A stretch of 64,000 bases of DNA from Actinoplanes missouriensis 431 (GCF_000284295.1 NC_017093.1:6572001-6636000), one strand, 5' to 3'; counted from the stretch's first letter, positions 1 to 7,433 are shown. Program-made: numbers and translations. Notes: generated by a model not told the origin, from the letters alone.

Positions 1-152
1 GCCAGGGCGGACGAGGCCCGGGCGACTTCCGCCTCGGCATCCGTCACGGCGACCATCGGGGGCAGGGCCGGGACGTCGGCGATCCGCAGCAGCGGACCGG
101 CGGCCACCCCGGCACAGACTCCGATCCCGGAGAGGCTGACCACCTCAGCCAT
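1..152 (-). CDS. ptsI: PTS enzyme I, N-terminal fragment (runs off the window)
   Basis: Only the first 50 or so residues are present; the rest lies beyond base 1. The translation from the ATG at 152 opens with MAEVVSLSGIGVCAGVAAGP, the typical start of phosphoenolpyruvate-protein phosphotransferase (enzyme I: a short strand followed by G-hydrophobic-x-(A/V)-x-x-G-x-A-x-G-P). Enzyme I takes phosphate from PEP and passes it to HPr in the cytoplasm. The start codon lies inside the end of ptsH (8-base overlap), so the two are translationally coupled and belong to the mannitol-type operon upstream. The catalytic histidine region is not in the window, so integrity cannot be judged. Confidence 0.85.
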   Translation of the reverse strand, partial: MAEVVSLSGIGVCAGVAAGPLLRIADVPALPPMVAVTDAEAEVARASSAL

Positions 153-420
153 CGGAGGCGTCCAGGTCGGTGGCGAGCAGCGCGGCCAGGTCGGACAGCG
201 TCTGCTCGGCGCCGTCGCCCTCCGCCTCGAGGGTGACCTCGGTGCCCTGCTTGGCGCCGAGCGCGAGCACCGACAGCATGCTCTTGGCCGGCACCGGCTT
301 CTTGTCACCGACCCGGATGGTGACCTTGACCGGCGCCGCCGCGGCGGCCTCCACGAAGATCTTGGCGGGCCGGGCGTGCAGGCCGCTGGCGGAGCCGACG
401 GCAACCGTGCGCGTGGGCAT
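145..420 (-). CDS. ptsH: Phosphocarrier protein HPr
   Basis: A 91-residue protein of normal HPr length. The phosphorylation site is visible as G-L-H-A-R-P-A with His15, and the second conserved stretch K-S-M-L-S-V-L-A-L-G-A-K-Q-G contains Ser47, the position of the regulatory serine in Gram-positive HPr. HPr relays phosphate from enzyme I to the EIIA of the same operon. The ATG at 420 has an AAGGA-type ribosome binding site about eight bases upstream. The 3' end overlaps ptsI by 8 bases. The gene lies 52 bases downstream of the dehydrogenase and is probably read with the whole PTS operon. Confidence 0.95.
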   Translation of the reverse strand: MPTRTVAVGSASGLHARPAKIFVEAAAAAPVKVTIRVGDKKPVPAKSMLSVLALGAKQGTEVTLEAEGDGAEQTLSDLAALLATDLDASDG

Positions 421-433
421 TCTCTTTTCCTTC

Positions 434-472
434 CGGACGGTCGGACGGACGGACGGGTCGGGTCGGGTCGGA
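434..472. repeat. GGAC/GGTC simple repeat between dehydrogenase and ptsH
   Basis: A short low-complexity run made of GGAC-type tetramers passing into GGGTC pentamers. It fills most of the 52-base gap between the dehydrogenase stop and the ptsH ribosome binding site. No promoter or hairpin with a T-run is evident. Confidence 0.5.
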
Positions 473-1513
473 TCAGGGCTCGATGGTTACCTTGATGGCC
501 TCGCCGCGGGCGACGATGCCGAACGCGTCGATCGCGCCCTCCAGCGGCAGCCGGTGGGTGATCAGGTCGGCGACCGGCACCGCGCCGGTGGCGACCAGCT
601 GGAGTGCCTCCTTGTTGTGCGACGGGCTCGACCCGTTCGCCCCGATGATCATCAGCTCCCGGTAGTGCACCAGGTTCGAGTCGCAGGTGATCGTCGGGTT
701 GTCCTTGGGCAGGCCGCCGAAGAAGCTGATCCGGCCCTGCCGCGCGGCCATCTCGATCGCCTGCTCCTGCGCCTTGCCGGACGCGGCCGCCGTGATGATC
801 ACGTCGGCGCCCCGGCCGTCGGTGAGCTTGCGGACCTCCTCGACCGGGTCCACCTCGCCGGCGCAGATCGCGGCGTCCGGCTTGACCAGGTTCGCGGCCA
901 TGTCCAGGCGTTCCCGGTTCAGCTCGACCAGGAACACCCGGGCGGCGCCGCGGGCCCGGGCCAGCCGGACGTGCAGGCAGCCGATCGGGCCGGAGCCGAT
1001 CACCACGACGTCGTCGCCCTCGCCGACACGGGCGAGGTTCTGCGCGTTCAGGGCACAGGCGAGAGGCTCGGCCACGGACGCCTCGGCGAACGAGACGCCG
1101 TCCGGGATCCGGTTCAGCCCGTCGACCTTGAGCACCTCCGTCGGCACCACCATGAACTGCGCGAAGCCGCCCTCGAAGTGGTAGCCCATCGACACCTGGT
1201 TCGGGCAGACCGTCATCCGGCCGCGCCGGCACTCGGCGCACTCTCCACAGGGGATGGCCGCGATGACCTGCACCCGGTCCCCCGGCTGCCAGCCCTCGAC
1301 GCCGTCACCGACCGCGACGACCTCGCCGGCGATCTCGTGGCCCATCACCCGGGGCGGGTGGATGTGGTGGTGCCCGAACTTGGAGATCTTGACGTCGGTG
1401 CCGCAGGTGGAGCAGTTCCGGACGCGGATCTTCACCTCACCGGGTCCGGCCTCGGGCTCCGGCACGTCCTCGAAGCGGACGTCGCCGGGGGCGTGGAATC
1501 GCACGACCTTCAT
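473..1513 (-). CDS. Zinc-dependent medium-chain alcohol/polyol-phosphate dehydrogenase
   Basis: A 346-residue medium-chain dehydrogenase with an N-terminal GroES-like catalytic domain and a Rossmann domain. The catalytic zinc ligands are Cys37 (S-T-C-G-T-D) and His59-Glu60 (G-H-E). The structural zinc lobe has four cysteines at 89, 92, 95 and 103. The nucleotide-binding turn G-S-G-P-I-G lies near residue 173. The ATG overlaps the EIIA stop by 4 bases. Its place in a PTS operon suggests it oxidises the sugar-alcohol phosphate delivered by the PTS, as GatD does for galactitol 1-phosphate. The usual mannitol-1-phosphate dehydrogenase (MtlD, a different family) is absent here. Substrate is inferred from context only; family is secure. 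Confidence 0.85.
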   Translation of the reverse strand: MKVVRFHAPGDVRFEDVPEPEAGPGEVKIRVRNCSTCGTDVKISKFGHHHIHPPRVMGHEIAGEVVAVGDGVEGWQPGDRVQVIAAIPCGECAECRRGRMTVCPNQVSMGYHFEGGFAQFMVVPTEVLKVDGLNRIPDGVSFAEASVAEPLACALNAQNLARVGEGDDVVVIGSGPIGCLHVRLARARGAARVFLVELNRERLDMAANLVKPDAAICAGEVDPVEEVRKLTDGRGADVIITAAASGKAQEQAIEMAARQGRISFFGGLPKDNPTITCDSNLVHYRELMIIGANGSSPSHNKEALQLVATGAVPVADLITHRLPLEGAIDAFGIVARGEAIKVTIEP

Positions 1514-1953
1514 TCGGGGTTTCCCTCAATTCGTCCTAGCAGATTGATCACGGTGTCGGCCTCGGCCGCTTCCCGCAGGGCCCGCGCGTCGTCGGCGTCC
1601 AGGAGGATCTCGGCGAGCGCGGCGAGCAGTTCGACGTGACCGTCACCGGCGGCCGCGATGCCGACGCAGACGCTCACCCGCTCGCCGTCCCAGTCCACGC
1701 CCGCCGGGAAGCGGAGCACCGCGAGGGCATCCCGCTTCACCAGCGCCTTCCCGTCCAGGGTGCCGTGCGGAATCGCGACACCCTCACCGACGTACGTGGA
1801 GATGCTCTTCTCCCGGGCCAGCATCGTGTCCACGTATCCGGGCTCGACGGCGCCGATCTCGACCAGCGCCGCGCCGGTCAGCCGGATCGCGTCCTCCTTG
1901 CTGCCCGCCTTCTCGTCCAGCCGGATGGCCCGGCGGTCCAGCAGCTCAGACAT
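1510..1953 (-). CDS. mtlF: PTS mannitol/fructose-type EIIA
   Basis: A 147-residue EIIA of the fructose-mannitol family. The phosphorylated histidine is His63 in the motif G-V-A-I-P-H-G-T, which is diagnostic for this family. It accepts phosphate from HPr and donates it to the EIIB. It overlaps EIIB by 8 bases at its start and the dehydrogenase by 4 bases at its end, so the three are tightly coupled. Having EIIA as a separate polypeptide is usual in Gram-positive mannitol systems, where MtlF is separate from MtlA. Sugar specificity comes from the neighbouring EIIC. Confidence 0.93.
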   Translation of the reverse strand: MSELLDRRAIRLDEKAGSKEDAIRLTGAALVEIGAVEPGYVDTMLAREKSISTYVGEGVAIPHGTLDGKALVKRDALAVLRFPAGVDWDGERVSVCVGIAAAGDGHVELLAALAEILLDADDARALREAAEADTVINLLGRIEGNPE

Positions 1954-2254
1954 TGAGGTCCGTGCCCTGCTGGATGGCCTTGACCACCTTGGTCACGGCC
2001 GGGTCGCCCAGGAAGATCTGGAACGGCACGATCGGCTTGTCCGGCGCGACCGAGCGGGCCCGGGCGGCCAGACCGCTGTGGCAGACGACCAGGTCGGCGT
2101 CGGCGGGGATCGAGTTGACCGGGCTGTGCTCGACGGTGACGCCGTTCTTGCCGAGTTGTTTGCGCAGCGTGCTGGCGAGCATCACGCTGCTGCCCATGCC
2201 GGCGTCACAGGCGACGATCAGCTTGCGGATGTCCTTGCCGTTGATGGTTGCCAT
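1946..2254 (-). CDS. PTS mannitol-type EIIB, separate polypeptide
   Basis: A 102-residue protein with the motif I-V-A-C-D-A-G-M-G-S-S; Cys16 is the phosphocysteine. Normally this EIIB domain is fused behind EIIC in MtlA; here it is a free protein. The start is set at the ATG at 2254 because AGGAGG lies six bases upstream; a GTG at 2257 is possible but only three bases from that site. It transfers phosphate from EIIA to the incoming polyol bound by EIIC. It follows EIIC by about ten bases and overlaps EIIA. Confidence 0.93.
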   Translation of the reverse strand: MATINGKDIRKLIVACDAGMGSSVMLASTLRKQLGKNGVTVEHSPVNSIPADADLVVCHSGLAARARSVAPDKPIVPFQIFLGDPAVTKVVKAIQQGTDLNV

Positions 2255-2264
2255 CACGAGCCTC

Positions 2265-3539
2265 CTAGGCGTTTTCCTTGCGGCTGGTGCCGGTTTCCTC
2301 TGACGTGCGCTGGTGCGGGATCTCCGTCTCGGCGCCGCGCTGATGCGCGACCTCCGACTCGGTGGCGCGCTGGTGCGCGACCTCCGACTCGGTGGCGCGC
2401 TGGTGCGCGAGCTCCGACTCGGTGGCGCGCTCGTGGGGGATCTCCGCCTCGGTCGCCACCTCCTCCTCGGCCGCGTCGAGTTCCTGGTCGGACTTCAGTC
2501 GCCCGAAGCCGAGCAGCAGGGACGCGACACCGAACGTGACCAGGGCCGCGATCGTCACGCCGAGGATCATCCCGAGGTAGCCGTCCTTCGCGGTGACCGC
2601 AGCGAACGCGAAGATGCTGCCCGGAGCGGGCGAGGCGACCGTCCCGGTGCCGGTGATCATGAAGGTGGCGACGCCGGCCATGCCGCCCGCGATCATCGCG
2701 AGGATCAGGCGGGGCTTCATCAGCACGTACGGGAAATAGATCTCGTGAATGCCGCCGAGGAAGTGGATGATCATCGCGGCCGGTGCGGACGGACGCAGCG
2801 ACTTCGGACCGAAGAAGAGGTACGCGGCGAGCAGCCCGAGACCCGGACCGGGGTTCGACTCGATCATGAACAGGATCGACTTGCCCTGCTCCTGGACCTG
2901 CTGCACGCCGAGCGGGCTGAACACGCCGTGGTTGATGGCGTTGTTCATGAACAGCACCTTGGCCGGCTCCACCAGCACCGACACCAGTGGCATCAGGCTG
3001 TGGGCGAGCAGCCAGTCGACGCCGTTGCCGGCCGCCTTGGTGATCCCCTCGACGATCGGGCCGATCGTCAATTTGCCGAGAATGGCGAACGCGCCGCCGA
3101 TGATACCCGCCGAGAAATTGTCGATGAGCATTTCGAAACCGGGGCGGACCTTGCCCTCAATCACGGAGTCGAAAAGCTTCAGCACGTACGCCGTGAGCGG
3201 GCCGATGATCATCGCGCCGAGGAACATCGGCACCTCGGCGCCGACCACCACGCCGAAGGTGGCGACCGCGCCGACGACCGCGCCGCGCTGTCCGTGCACC
3301 ATCCGGCCACCGGTGTAACCGATGAGCACCGGAAGCAGATACTTGATCATCGGGTCGACGAGCTGGGCCAGGTTCTCGTTCGGGATCCAGCCGACCGGGA
3401 TGAACAGGGCGGTGATCAGGCCCCAGGCGATGAGCGCGCCGATGTTGGGCATGACCATTCCGGCGAGATATCCGCCGATCTTCTGGATCCGGGCCTTGAA
3501 TCCGGTCCCGCTGACCTGGGGTGTGTAGGTAGTAGCCAT
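2265..3539 (-). CDS. mtlA: PTS mannitol transporter EIIC, with repeat-bearing C-terminal tail
   Basis: A 424-residue membrane transporter with several hydrophobic helices and the stretches I-N-H-G-V-F-S-P-L-G and I-E-S-N-P-G-P-G-L-G that mark mannitol EIIC. It carries the polyol through the membrane while EIIB phosphorylates it. The ATG at 3539 is chosen because GGAG sits six bases upstream; the ATG at 3551 has no such site. After the last helix (about residue 355) comes a hydrophilic tail of some 70 residues built from a ten-residue repeat, A-T-E-S-E-V-A-H-Q-R and variants, which is not a normal part of EIIC. The tail stands where EIIB would be fused in other MtlA proteins. Confidence 0.93.
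   Translation of the reverse strand: MATTYTPQVSGTGFKARIQKIGGYLAGMVMPNIGALIAWGLITALFIPVGWIPNENLAQLVDPMIKYLLPVLIGYTGGRMVHGQRGAVVGAVATFGVVVGAEVPMFLGAMIIGPLTAYVLKLFDSVIEGKVRPGFEMLIDNFSAGIIGGAFAILGKLTIGPIVEGITKAAGNGVDWLLAHSLMPLVSVLVEPAKVLFMNNAINHGVFSPLGVQQVQEQGKSILFMIESNPGPGLGLLAAYLFFGPKSLRPSAPAAMIIHFLGGIHEIYFPYVLMKPRLILAMIAGGMAGVATFMITGTGTVASPAPGSIFAFAAVTAKDGYLGMILGVTIAALVTFGVASLLLGFGRLKSDQELDAAEEEVATEAEIPHERATESELAHQRATESEVAHQRATESEVAHQRGAETEIPHQRTSEETGTSRKENA
2311..2460. repeat. Five tandem 30-bp units in the mtlA 3' end
   Basis: Consecutive 30-base units begin at 2311, 2341, 2371, 2401 and 2431; the middle ones are almost identical and the outer ones have diverged. Because 30 is a multiple of three, the reading frame is kept and each unit encodes ten residues (A-T-E-S-E-V-A-H-Q-R type). 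Confidence 0.9.
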
Positions 3540-3659
3540 GACGATCTCCATTCATCGCCAGAGGGATGCGGTGAGAGTGCGGGTGGTTCACTGGAATGAG
3601 GCACAGCTATTACCGAGACGCGACGAGGAATCGTCGGCCTTTGTTCGATTCAGGAACGC

Positions 3660-4676
3660 TCAGTCGCGGCGGAGCGGCCGGTTCAAATCCGGTTCACGGT
3701 CGAGCCGGATACTCGTACGATCAAGGTCTTGTGGTTTTGGCATCCGGCTGCCCGGAAGGCTGACCGCGGCCGCGCCCCACGCCAGGCCCTCCACCAGCGC
3801 CGCCTCGCCGCTCGCGCCGGCCGCGAGGAAGCCCGCCAGCAGCGCGTCCCCCGCGCCGACAGTGCTGCGCGGCACGCTCACCGGCGAGACACCGGTGATC
3901 ACCCCCGCCGCGTCCACCAGCACCGCGCCCTCCGCGCCCAGACTGGCAAGGACCGTGCCCGCGCCGGCCTCGCGCAGCCGCCCACAGGCCCGGATCACGT
4001 CGCCGAGCGTCACCAGGTCGGTCCCGGTCGCCTCGGCCAGCTCCTCCCGGTTCGGCTTGACCAGCGCGGCGCCCGCCGCCACCCCGGCCAGCAGCGCCGG
4101 GCCACTGCTGTCCACGGCGAGCCGGACACCCGACTTGACCAGCCGCTCACACAGATCGGTGAAGGCCGCGACGGTCGGGCCGGGCGGGAGGCTGCCGCAG
4201 ATCACCACCCAGTCGGCGGTGCCGGCGGCTGCCAGCACCGCATCACTGACCTGGGCGAACTCGGTGTCCGAGAGGGTCGGGCCGGCTTCGTTGATCTTCG
4301 TGACCGTGCCGTCCGGCTCGGCCAGGGTGATGTTGGAACGGGTCCGCCCGGTGATCGGCACCGCGAGCATGTCGACGCCCTCGCCCTTGAGGAGATCGAC
4401 GAGCTGCTCGCCCTCGGCGCCACCGGCCGGCACCACGGCCGTCGAGCGGATCCCGTTCGCCAGCAGCGCCCGGGAGACGTTCACGCCCTTGCCACCGGGA
4501 TCGATGTGCGAGTCGGCGGCCCGCAACACCTCGCCCCGGACCAGCGCGTCGACCTCGAGGGCACGGTCGACGCTCGGATTCAGGGTGACGGTGAGGACCG
4601 TCCCCGGGTTCAGGCCGGTCATGACCGTCCCCGGGTCCAGGCCGGTCATGACCGTCCCCGGGTCCAGGCCGGTCAT
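3660..4676 (-). CDS. PfkB-family sugar-phosphate kinase (1-phosphofructokinase/FruK-like)
   Basis: A ribokinase-fold kinase of the FruK/LacC branch: T-V-T-L-N-P-S-V-D at the N-terminus, D-P-G-G-K-G-V-N-V-S-R for substrate binding, and S-T-V-G-A-G-D-A near the C-terminus with the catalytic Asp. It should phosphorylate a fructose or tagatose monophosphate to the bisphosphate. The first ATG (4676) overlaps the deoR stop by 4 bases. The N-terminus is peculiar: a nine-residue unit M-T-G-L-D-P-G-T-V is present three times, so ATGs at 4676, 4649 and 4622 are all in frame. FruK proteins normally begin close to V-L-T-V-T-L, so the third ATG gives the most typical protein (about 320 residues). Whether the substrate is fructose 1- or 6-phosphate is not decided by sequence. 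Confidence 0.9.
   Translation of the reverse strand: MTGLDPGTVMTGLDPGTVMTGLNPGTVLTVTLNPSVDRALEVDALVRGEVLRAADSHIDPGGKGVNVSRALLANGIRSTAVVPAGGAEGEQLVDLLKGEGVDMLAVPITGRTRSNITLAEPDGTVTKINEAGPTLSDTEFAQVSDAVLAAAGTADWVVICGSLPPGPTVAAFTDLCERLVKSGVRLAVDSSGPALLAGVAAGAALVKPNREELAEATGTDLVTLGDVIRACGRLREAGAGTVLASLGAEGAVLVDAAGVITGVSPVSVPRSTVGAGDALLAGFLAAGASGEAALVEGLAWGAAAVSLPGSRMPKPQDLDRTSIRLDREPDLNRPLRRD
4596..4676. repeat. Triplicated 27-bp start region of the kinase gene
   Basis: Three 27-base units (4650-4676, 4623-4649, 4596-4622; read on the minus strand) each begin with ATG. The first two are identical and the third differs by one base (Asp to Asn). The triplication adds up to 18 residues to the kinase N-terminus without changing frame. 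Confidence 0.95.
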
Positions 4677-5434
4677 GCGCGCACCAGCCGGACGCCGGCG
4701 ACCTCGACCTCGGCGGCGAGCTCACCGTCGAGACCGTTGTCGGTGATCAGCAGGTCCAGGTCGGCGAGGCCGCCGAAACGGGCCAGGTAATCGTTGCCGA
4801 TCTTGGTGTGATCGGCGAGCAGCACCACCCGGCGGGCCGCGGCGATCATCGCCCGCTTGACCGCCGCCTCGGCCGGGTCCGGCGTGGTCATGCCCCGCTC
4901 CACGGTGCATCCGTTGGTGCCCATGAACGCGACGTCGACATACATGTCGGCGAGCGGCCGCAGCGCCCAGTCATCCACCGTGGCCAGGGTCTTGCCACGG
5001 ACCCGGCCGCCGAGCAGCAGGACGGTGAGGTTGGGCTTGAGACCGAGCGTCGACGCGAGCACCGGCGAGTTGACCACCACGGTCAGCTCCCGGTCGGCCG
5101 GCAGCAGCTGAGCGAGACGAGCCGTCGTGGTCCCGGCGTCCAGGATGATCGCCCCGTCCTCGGGGACCTCGGCGAGCGCCGCCTTGGCGATCCGCTCCTT
5201 CTCACTGATCAGCACCGCGTCGCGGGTCGCGAGCGCCGGCTCGAACCCGAGCCGCTCCACCGGGATGGCGCCGCCGTGGACCCGGCGCAGGACACCGGCC
5301 CGCTCCAGCACCGTCAGATCCCGGCGGATCGTCTCGGCCGTCACGCCGAAGGTGTCCGCCAGCGCGACGACGTCGACCCGGCCCTCGGCGCGGGCCCGTT
5401 GGACGATCTCCTGCTGGCGTTCCTCCGCGTACAT
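4673..5434 (-). CDS. DeoR-family transcriptional regulator
   Basis: A 253-residue DeoR regulator. The N-terminal winged helix (residues about 3-55) contains V-V-A-L-A-D-T-F-G-V-T-A-E-T-I-R-R-D-L. The C-terminal sugar-phosphate sensor domain shows I-L-D-A-G-T-T-T and V-A-F-M-G-T-N-G. The ATG at 5434 gives the family's usual length, with a GGTGAG-like site just upstream; the frame stays open further upstream but that sequence is low-complexity and unlike a regulator. It heads the PTS operon, overlapping the kinase by 4 bases, so it most likely represses its own operon and responds to a sugar phosphate such as fructose 1-phosphate. Confidence 0.92.
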   Translation of the reverse strand: MYAEERQQEIVQRARAEGRVDVVALADTFGVTAETIRRDLTVLERAGVLRRVHGGAIPVERLGFEPALATRDAVLISEKERIAKAALAEVPEDGAIILDAGTTTARLAQLLPADRELTVVVNSPVLASTLGLKPNLTVLLLGGRVRGKTLATVDDWALRPLADMYVDVAFMGTNGCTVERGMTTPDPAEAAVKRAMIAAARRVVLLADHTKIGNDYLARFGGLADLDLLITDNGLDGELAAEVEVAGVRLVRA

Positions 5435-5453
5435 CCACTCACCGCCCGGCTCG

Positions 5454-5476
5454 TTTTGGCTTTGTCTTTGTTTACG
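5454..5476 (-). promoter_or_regulatory. Candidate DeoR operator upstream of the PTS operon
   Basis: On the minus strand this reads as successive AAACAAAG/ACAAAG/CCAAAA hexamers, 20-42 bases upstream of the regulator start, in an AT-rich island within very GC-rich DNA. DeoR-family operators in actinobacteria are often built of such ACAAA-type direct repeats. A TTGACA hexamer lies at 5500-5505 on the same strand but I could not pair it with a good -10. Confidence 0.45.
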
Positions 5477-5683
5477 CCCGGTTCTGCCCGAAAGCAATAT
5501 GTCAAAGAGATTTCGGTCTCCTTGCTGGGGGATTGCTTGCTGGTGGATGCGGTTATGTACGGAATTTCGGGCAGGGTGGGAGTGACGGGCTCGTGCCCGT
5601 TCATGTGGATATGGGCCCGGTCGCGCCCGGTTCGGGGTGCGGGTGGGCGGCGGCGCCGCGGGGCCATGGGTAGGAACGGCGTG

Positions 5684-5834
5684 GATGAGGTCACACGCAG
5701 GGGCGTGATGCATCGACAAGGTCCCACGCAGCGCCTGCGTCGCGGGGATGAGGTCACACGCAACGCCTGTGTGGCGATTCATCAACGCCAGGGCAGGGAT
5801 GTAGGCACACGAACCGTTTCCGTGCGACCTCATC
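5684..5834. repeat. GATGAGGTCACACGCA repeat family
   Basis: The 16-mer GATGAGGTCACACGCA occurs at 5684-5699 and again at 5747-5762. A diverged copy (GATGTAGGCACACGAA) lies at 5798-5813, and an inverted copy, GATGAGGTCGCACGGAA on the minus strand, at 5818-5834. The last two face each other and could form a stem. Spacing between copies is uneven (63 and 51 bases). Confidence 0.7.
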
Positions 5835-6200
5835 ACGGCCGGTGGGAACGTCGTGCGCCGCAGCCCCGCCACACAGCCGCATCGTAAGCCGCCCCGCGAC
5901 ACAGCCGCACCGTGATCCGCGGTCAGCGCACGCGAGCCGGGCGAGAAAGGGCCGGAACGGGCCGGGCAGGGCAGGTTCGGGCGGAAACGGGCAGGGCTGG
6001 GCCAGCAGGGTTCGGGTGGGACGGGCAGGGTCGGATGGGAGCGGCGGAAGGAGGGCCTGGCTGGGCCGCATGGGCGGAGTGAAGAGCGGGAGGGGGCAGC
6101 TGTGGCGGGGGCGCGCTACGGCCTGGAGGACCCGGGGAGGCTGCGCGGGCTTCCCGGTACGGCGCGGTGCGCCTGGTGAGGGCTCACCGCCCGTACCCGA

Positions 6201-6776
6201 TCAGGCCCTGGCTCTCATCACCGTCAGCATGCCCAGCTCCGGAGCGAGGACACCGTCCTGGGCGAGGGCCTCGAAATCGGCCTCCACTTCGGAGAGCCGC
6301 AGCGTCCCGGCGAGGACCGCGCGGTAGCGGACCAGCGACCACAGGAAGACGTCGAGGTTGTCGAAGCGGGTCTCCGCCTCGAGCACCTCCTCCTCGTGGA
6401 ACCAGACGGCGACCTGGCCGTTGGTGAGCAGCACGTGGAGGTTTCCGCTGCCGTCGGCGGCGATCGCGTGGACGTCGTCGCCGGTCAGCGGGGTCTCGTA
6501 GTCGGAGTCGAGGATCCCGCACTCGTTGGCCGCGAAGTCGAACCCGTACGAGAAGTCCAGGATGTCCAGGTCGACGGGGATCCCACCGGCCCTCACCCGC
6601 TGATCCAAAGCGGCCAGCGCCGACGCCGCCGCTGCCGGCAGGCGGGGCAGGAAGGGCTCCACCGGGCGAGCGTCGGCGCCGACCTCGGCCGGCTCCGCCC
6701 CGGGGAACCAGCGGGCGAGGTCGGCGTCGAGATCGCGAGAGACGTACCCGGTCAGTTGATCGACAGTGATGGTCAC
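6201..6776 (-). CDS. Hypothetical protein, possibly SMI1/KNR4 (SUKH)-like
   Basis: A 191-residue acidic soluble protein with a GTG start at 6776 and no clear ribosome binding site. The middle part reads L-H-V-L-L-T-N-G-Q-V-A-V-W-F-H-E-E-E followed by D-N-L-D-V-F-L-W-S-L-V-R-Y, a strand-rich block then a helix that recalls SUKH/SMI1-type proteins, but this is a weak impression. It begins nine bases after the adk stop, so it is probably the last gene of the adk operon. Function unknown. Confidence 0.65.
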   Translation of the reverse strand: MTITVDQLTGYVSRDLDADLARWFPGAEPAEVGADARPVEPFLPRLPAAAASALAALDQRVRAGGIPVDLDILDFSYGFDFAANECGILDSDYETPLTGDDVHAIAADGSGNLHVLLTNGQVAVWFHEEEVLEAETRFDNLDVFLWSLVRYRAVLAGTLRLSEVEADFEALAQDGVLAPELGMLTVMRARA

Positions 6777-6785
6777 CGCGGCATG

Positions 6786-7433
6786 CTAGCCCTTGTAGGC
6801 GGGCAGTCCCAGCGTGTCCCGGATGGCCTGCTGGACCTCCTCCAGCGGCGGGCGGCCGTCCACGTCGTGCACGACCTCCTTGCGCCGGAAGAGCTCCAGG
6901 ACCGGGCGGGTCTTCTCGTGGTAGTCCCGCAGCCGGGCCTCCAGCGCCTCGGGCGTGTCGTCGGCGCGGGTGACCAGCTCATGACCGCAGATGTCGCAGC
7001 GGCCCTCCTGCTCGGGGCGGTCGGCGATCAGGTTGTAGTCCATGCCGCAGTTCGGGCAGAGCCGGCGGCTGAGAACTCGGCGGCGCACCTCGTCGTCGGG
7101 GAGTTCCAGGTGGATCACGGCGTCGATGTCGTAGCTCTCCATGAAGAACTCGGCCTGCCGCCCGTTGCGCGGGAAGCCGTCGATGATGAAACCGTAGTTC
7201 CAGTCGTGCTCGTCGAGGCGGCGGCGGACCACCGACTCGACGAGATCGTCATCCACGAGTGAACCTGCTGCCATGATCCGGCGGACCTGCGCGCCGAGTT
7301 TGGTGTGGTTGCGCACGTGCCAGCGGAAGATGTCGCCGACGCTGATGTGCACCAGGTCGAACTCCTCGCGCAGCAACTGGCTCTGGGTGCCCTTGCCGCT
7401 GCCCTGCACGCCCATGATCACGTACTTACGCAT
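6786..7433 (-). CDS. adk: Adenylate kinase family protein with zinc-finger LID
   Basis: A 215-residue nucleoside monophosphate kinase, interconverting ATP + AMP and two ADP. It has the P-loop M-G-V-Q-G-S-G-K-G-T-Q near the N-terminus, the AMP-site motif D-G-F-P-R-N, and a LID with two Cys pairs (C-P-N-C and C-D-I-C) that should bind zinc. The ATG at 7433 has GGAG seven bases upstream; a TTG at 7445 in the same frame is less likely. Many actinobacteria have the main adk beside ribosomal-protein genes, so this isolated copy may be a second enzyme with altered nucleotide preference. It overlaps the upstream gene by 8 bases. Confidence 0.88.
   Translation of the reverse strand: MRKYVIMGVQGSGKGTQSQLLREEFDLVHISVGDIFRWHVRNHTKLGAQVRRIMAAGSLVDDDLVESVVRRRLDEHDWNYGFIIDGFPRNGRQAEFFMESYDIDAVIHLELPDDEVRRRVLSRRLCPNCGMDYNLIADRPEQEGRCDICGHELVTRADDTPEALEARLRDYHEKTRPVLELFRRKEVVHDVDGRPPLEEVQQAIRDTLGLPAYKG

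Larger units (their letters stand above)
5435..6200. other. Gene-poor intergenic region with dispersed repeats
   Basis: About 770 bases without a convincing gene. The first 80 bases hold the AT-rich promoter/operator region of the deoR operon. From 5684 to 5834 a 16-base motif recurs (annotated separately). From about 5940 to 6150 the sequence is a G-rich low-complexity run of GGGCAGG/CGGGTGGG words. Open frames exist on both strands but their translations are low-complexity and have no ribosome binding site. Confidence 0.6.

Noticed and set aside
3676..3694. A GGTTCAAATCC sequence resembling a tRNA T-arm
   Set aside because: It lies in the C-terminal codons of the kinase gene; no acceptor, D- or anticodon stem surrounds it.
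5477..5505. A -35 (TTGACA) with a possible -10 before deoR
   Set aside because: The only -10-like hexamer is about 24 bases away, too far; the bases at 17-18 spacing are GC-rich.
5435..5902. N-terminal extension of the DeoR regulator
   Set aside because: The frame is open, but the extension is low-complexity, crosses the promoter region, and the ATG at 5434 gives the standard DeoR start.
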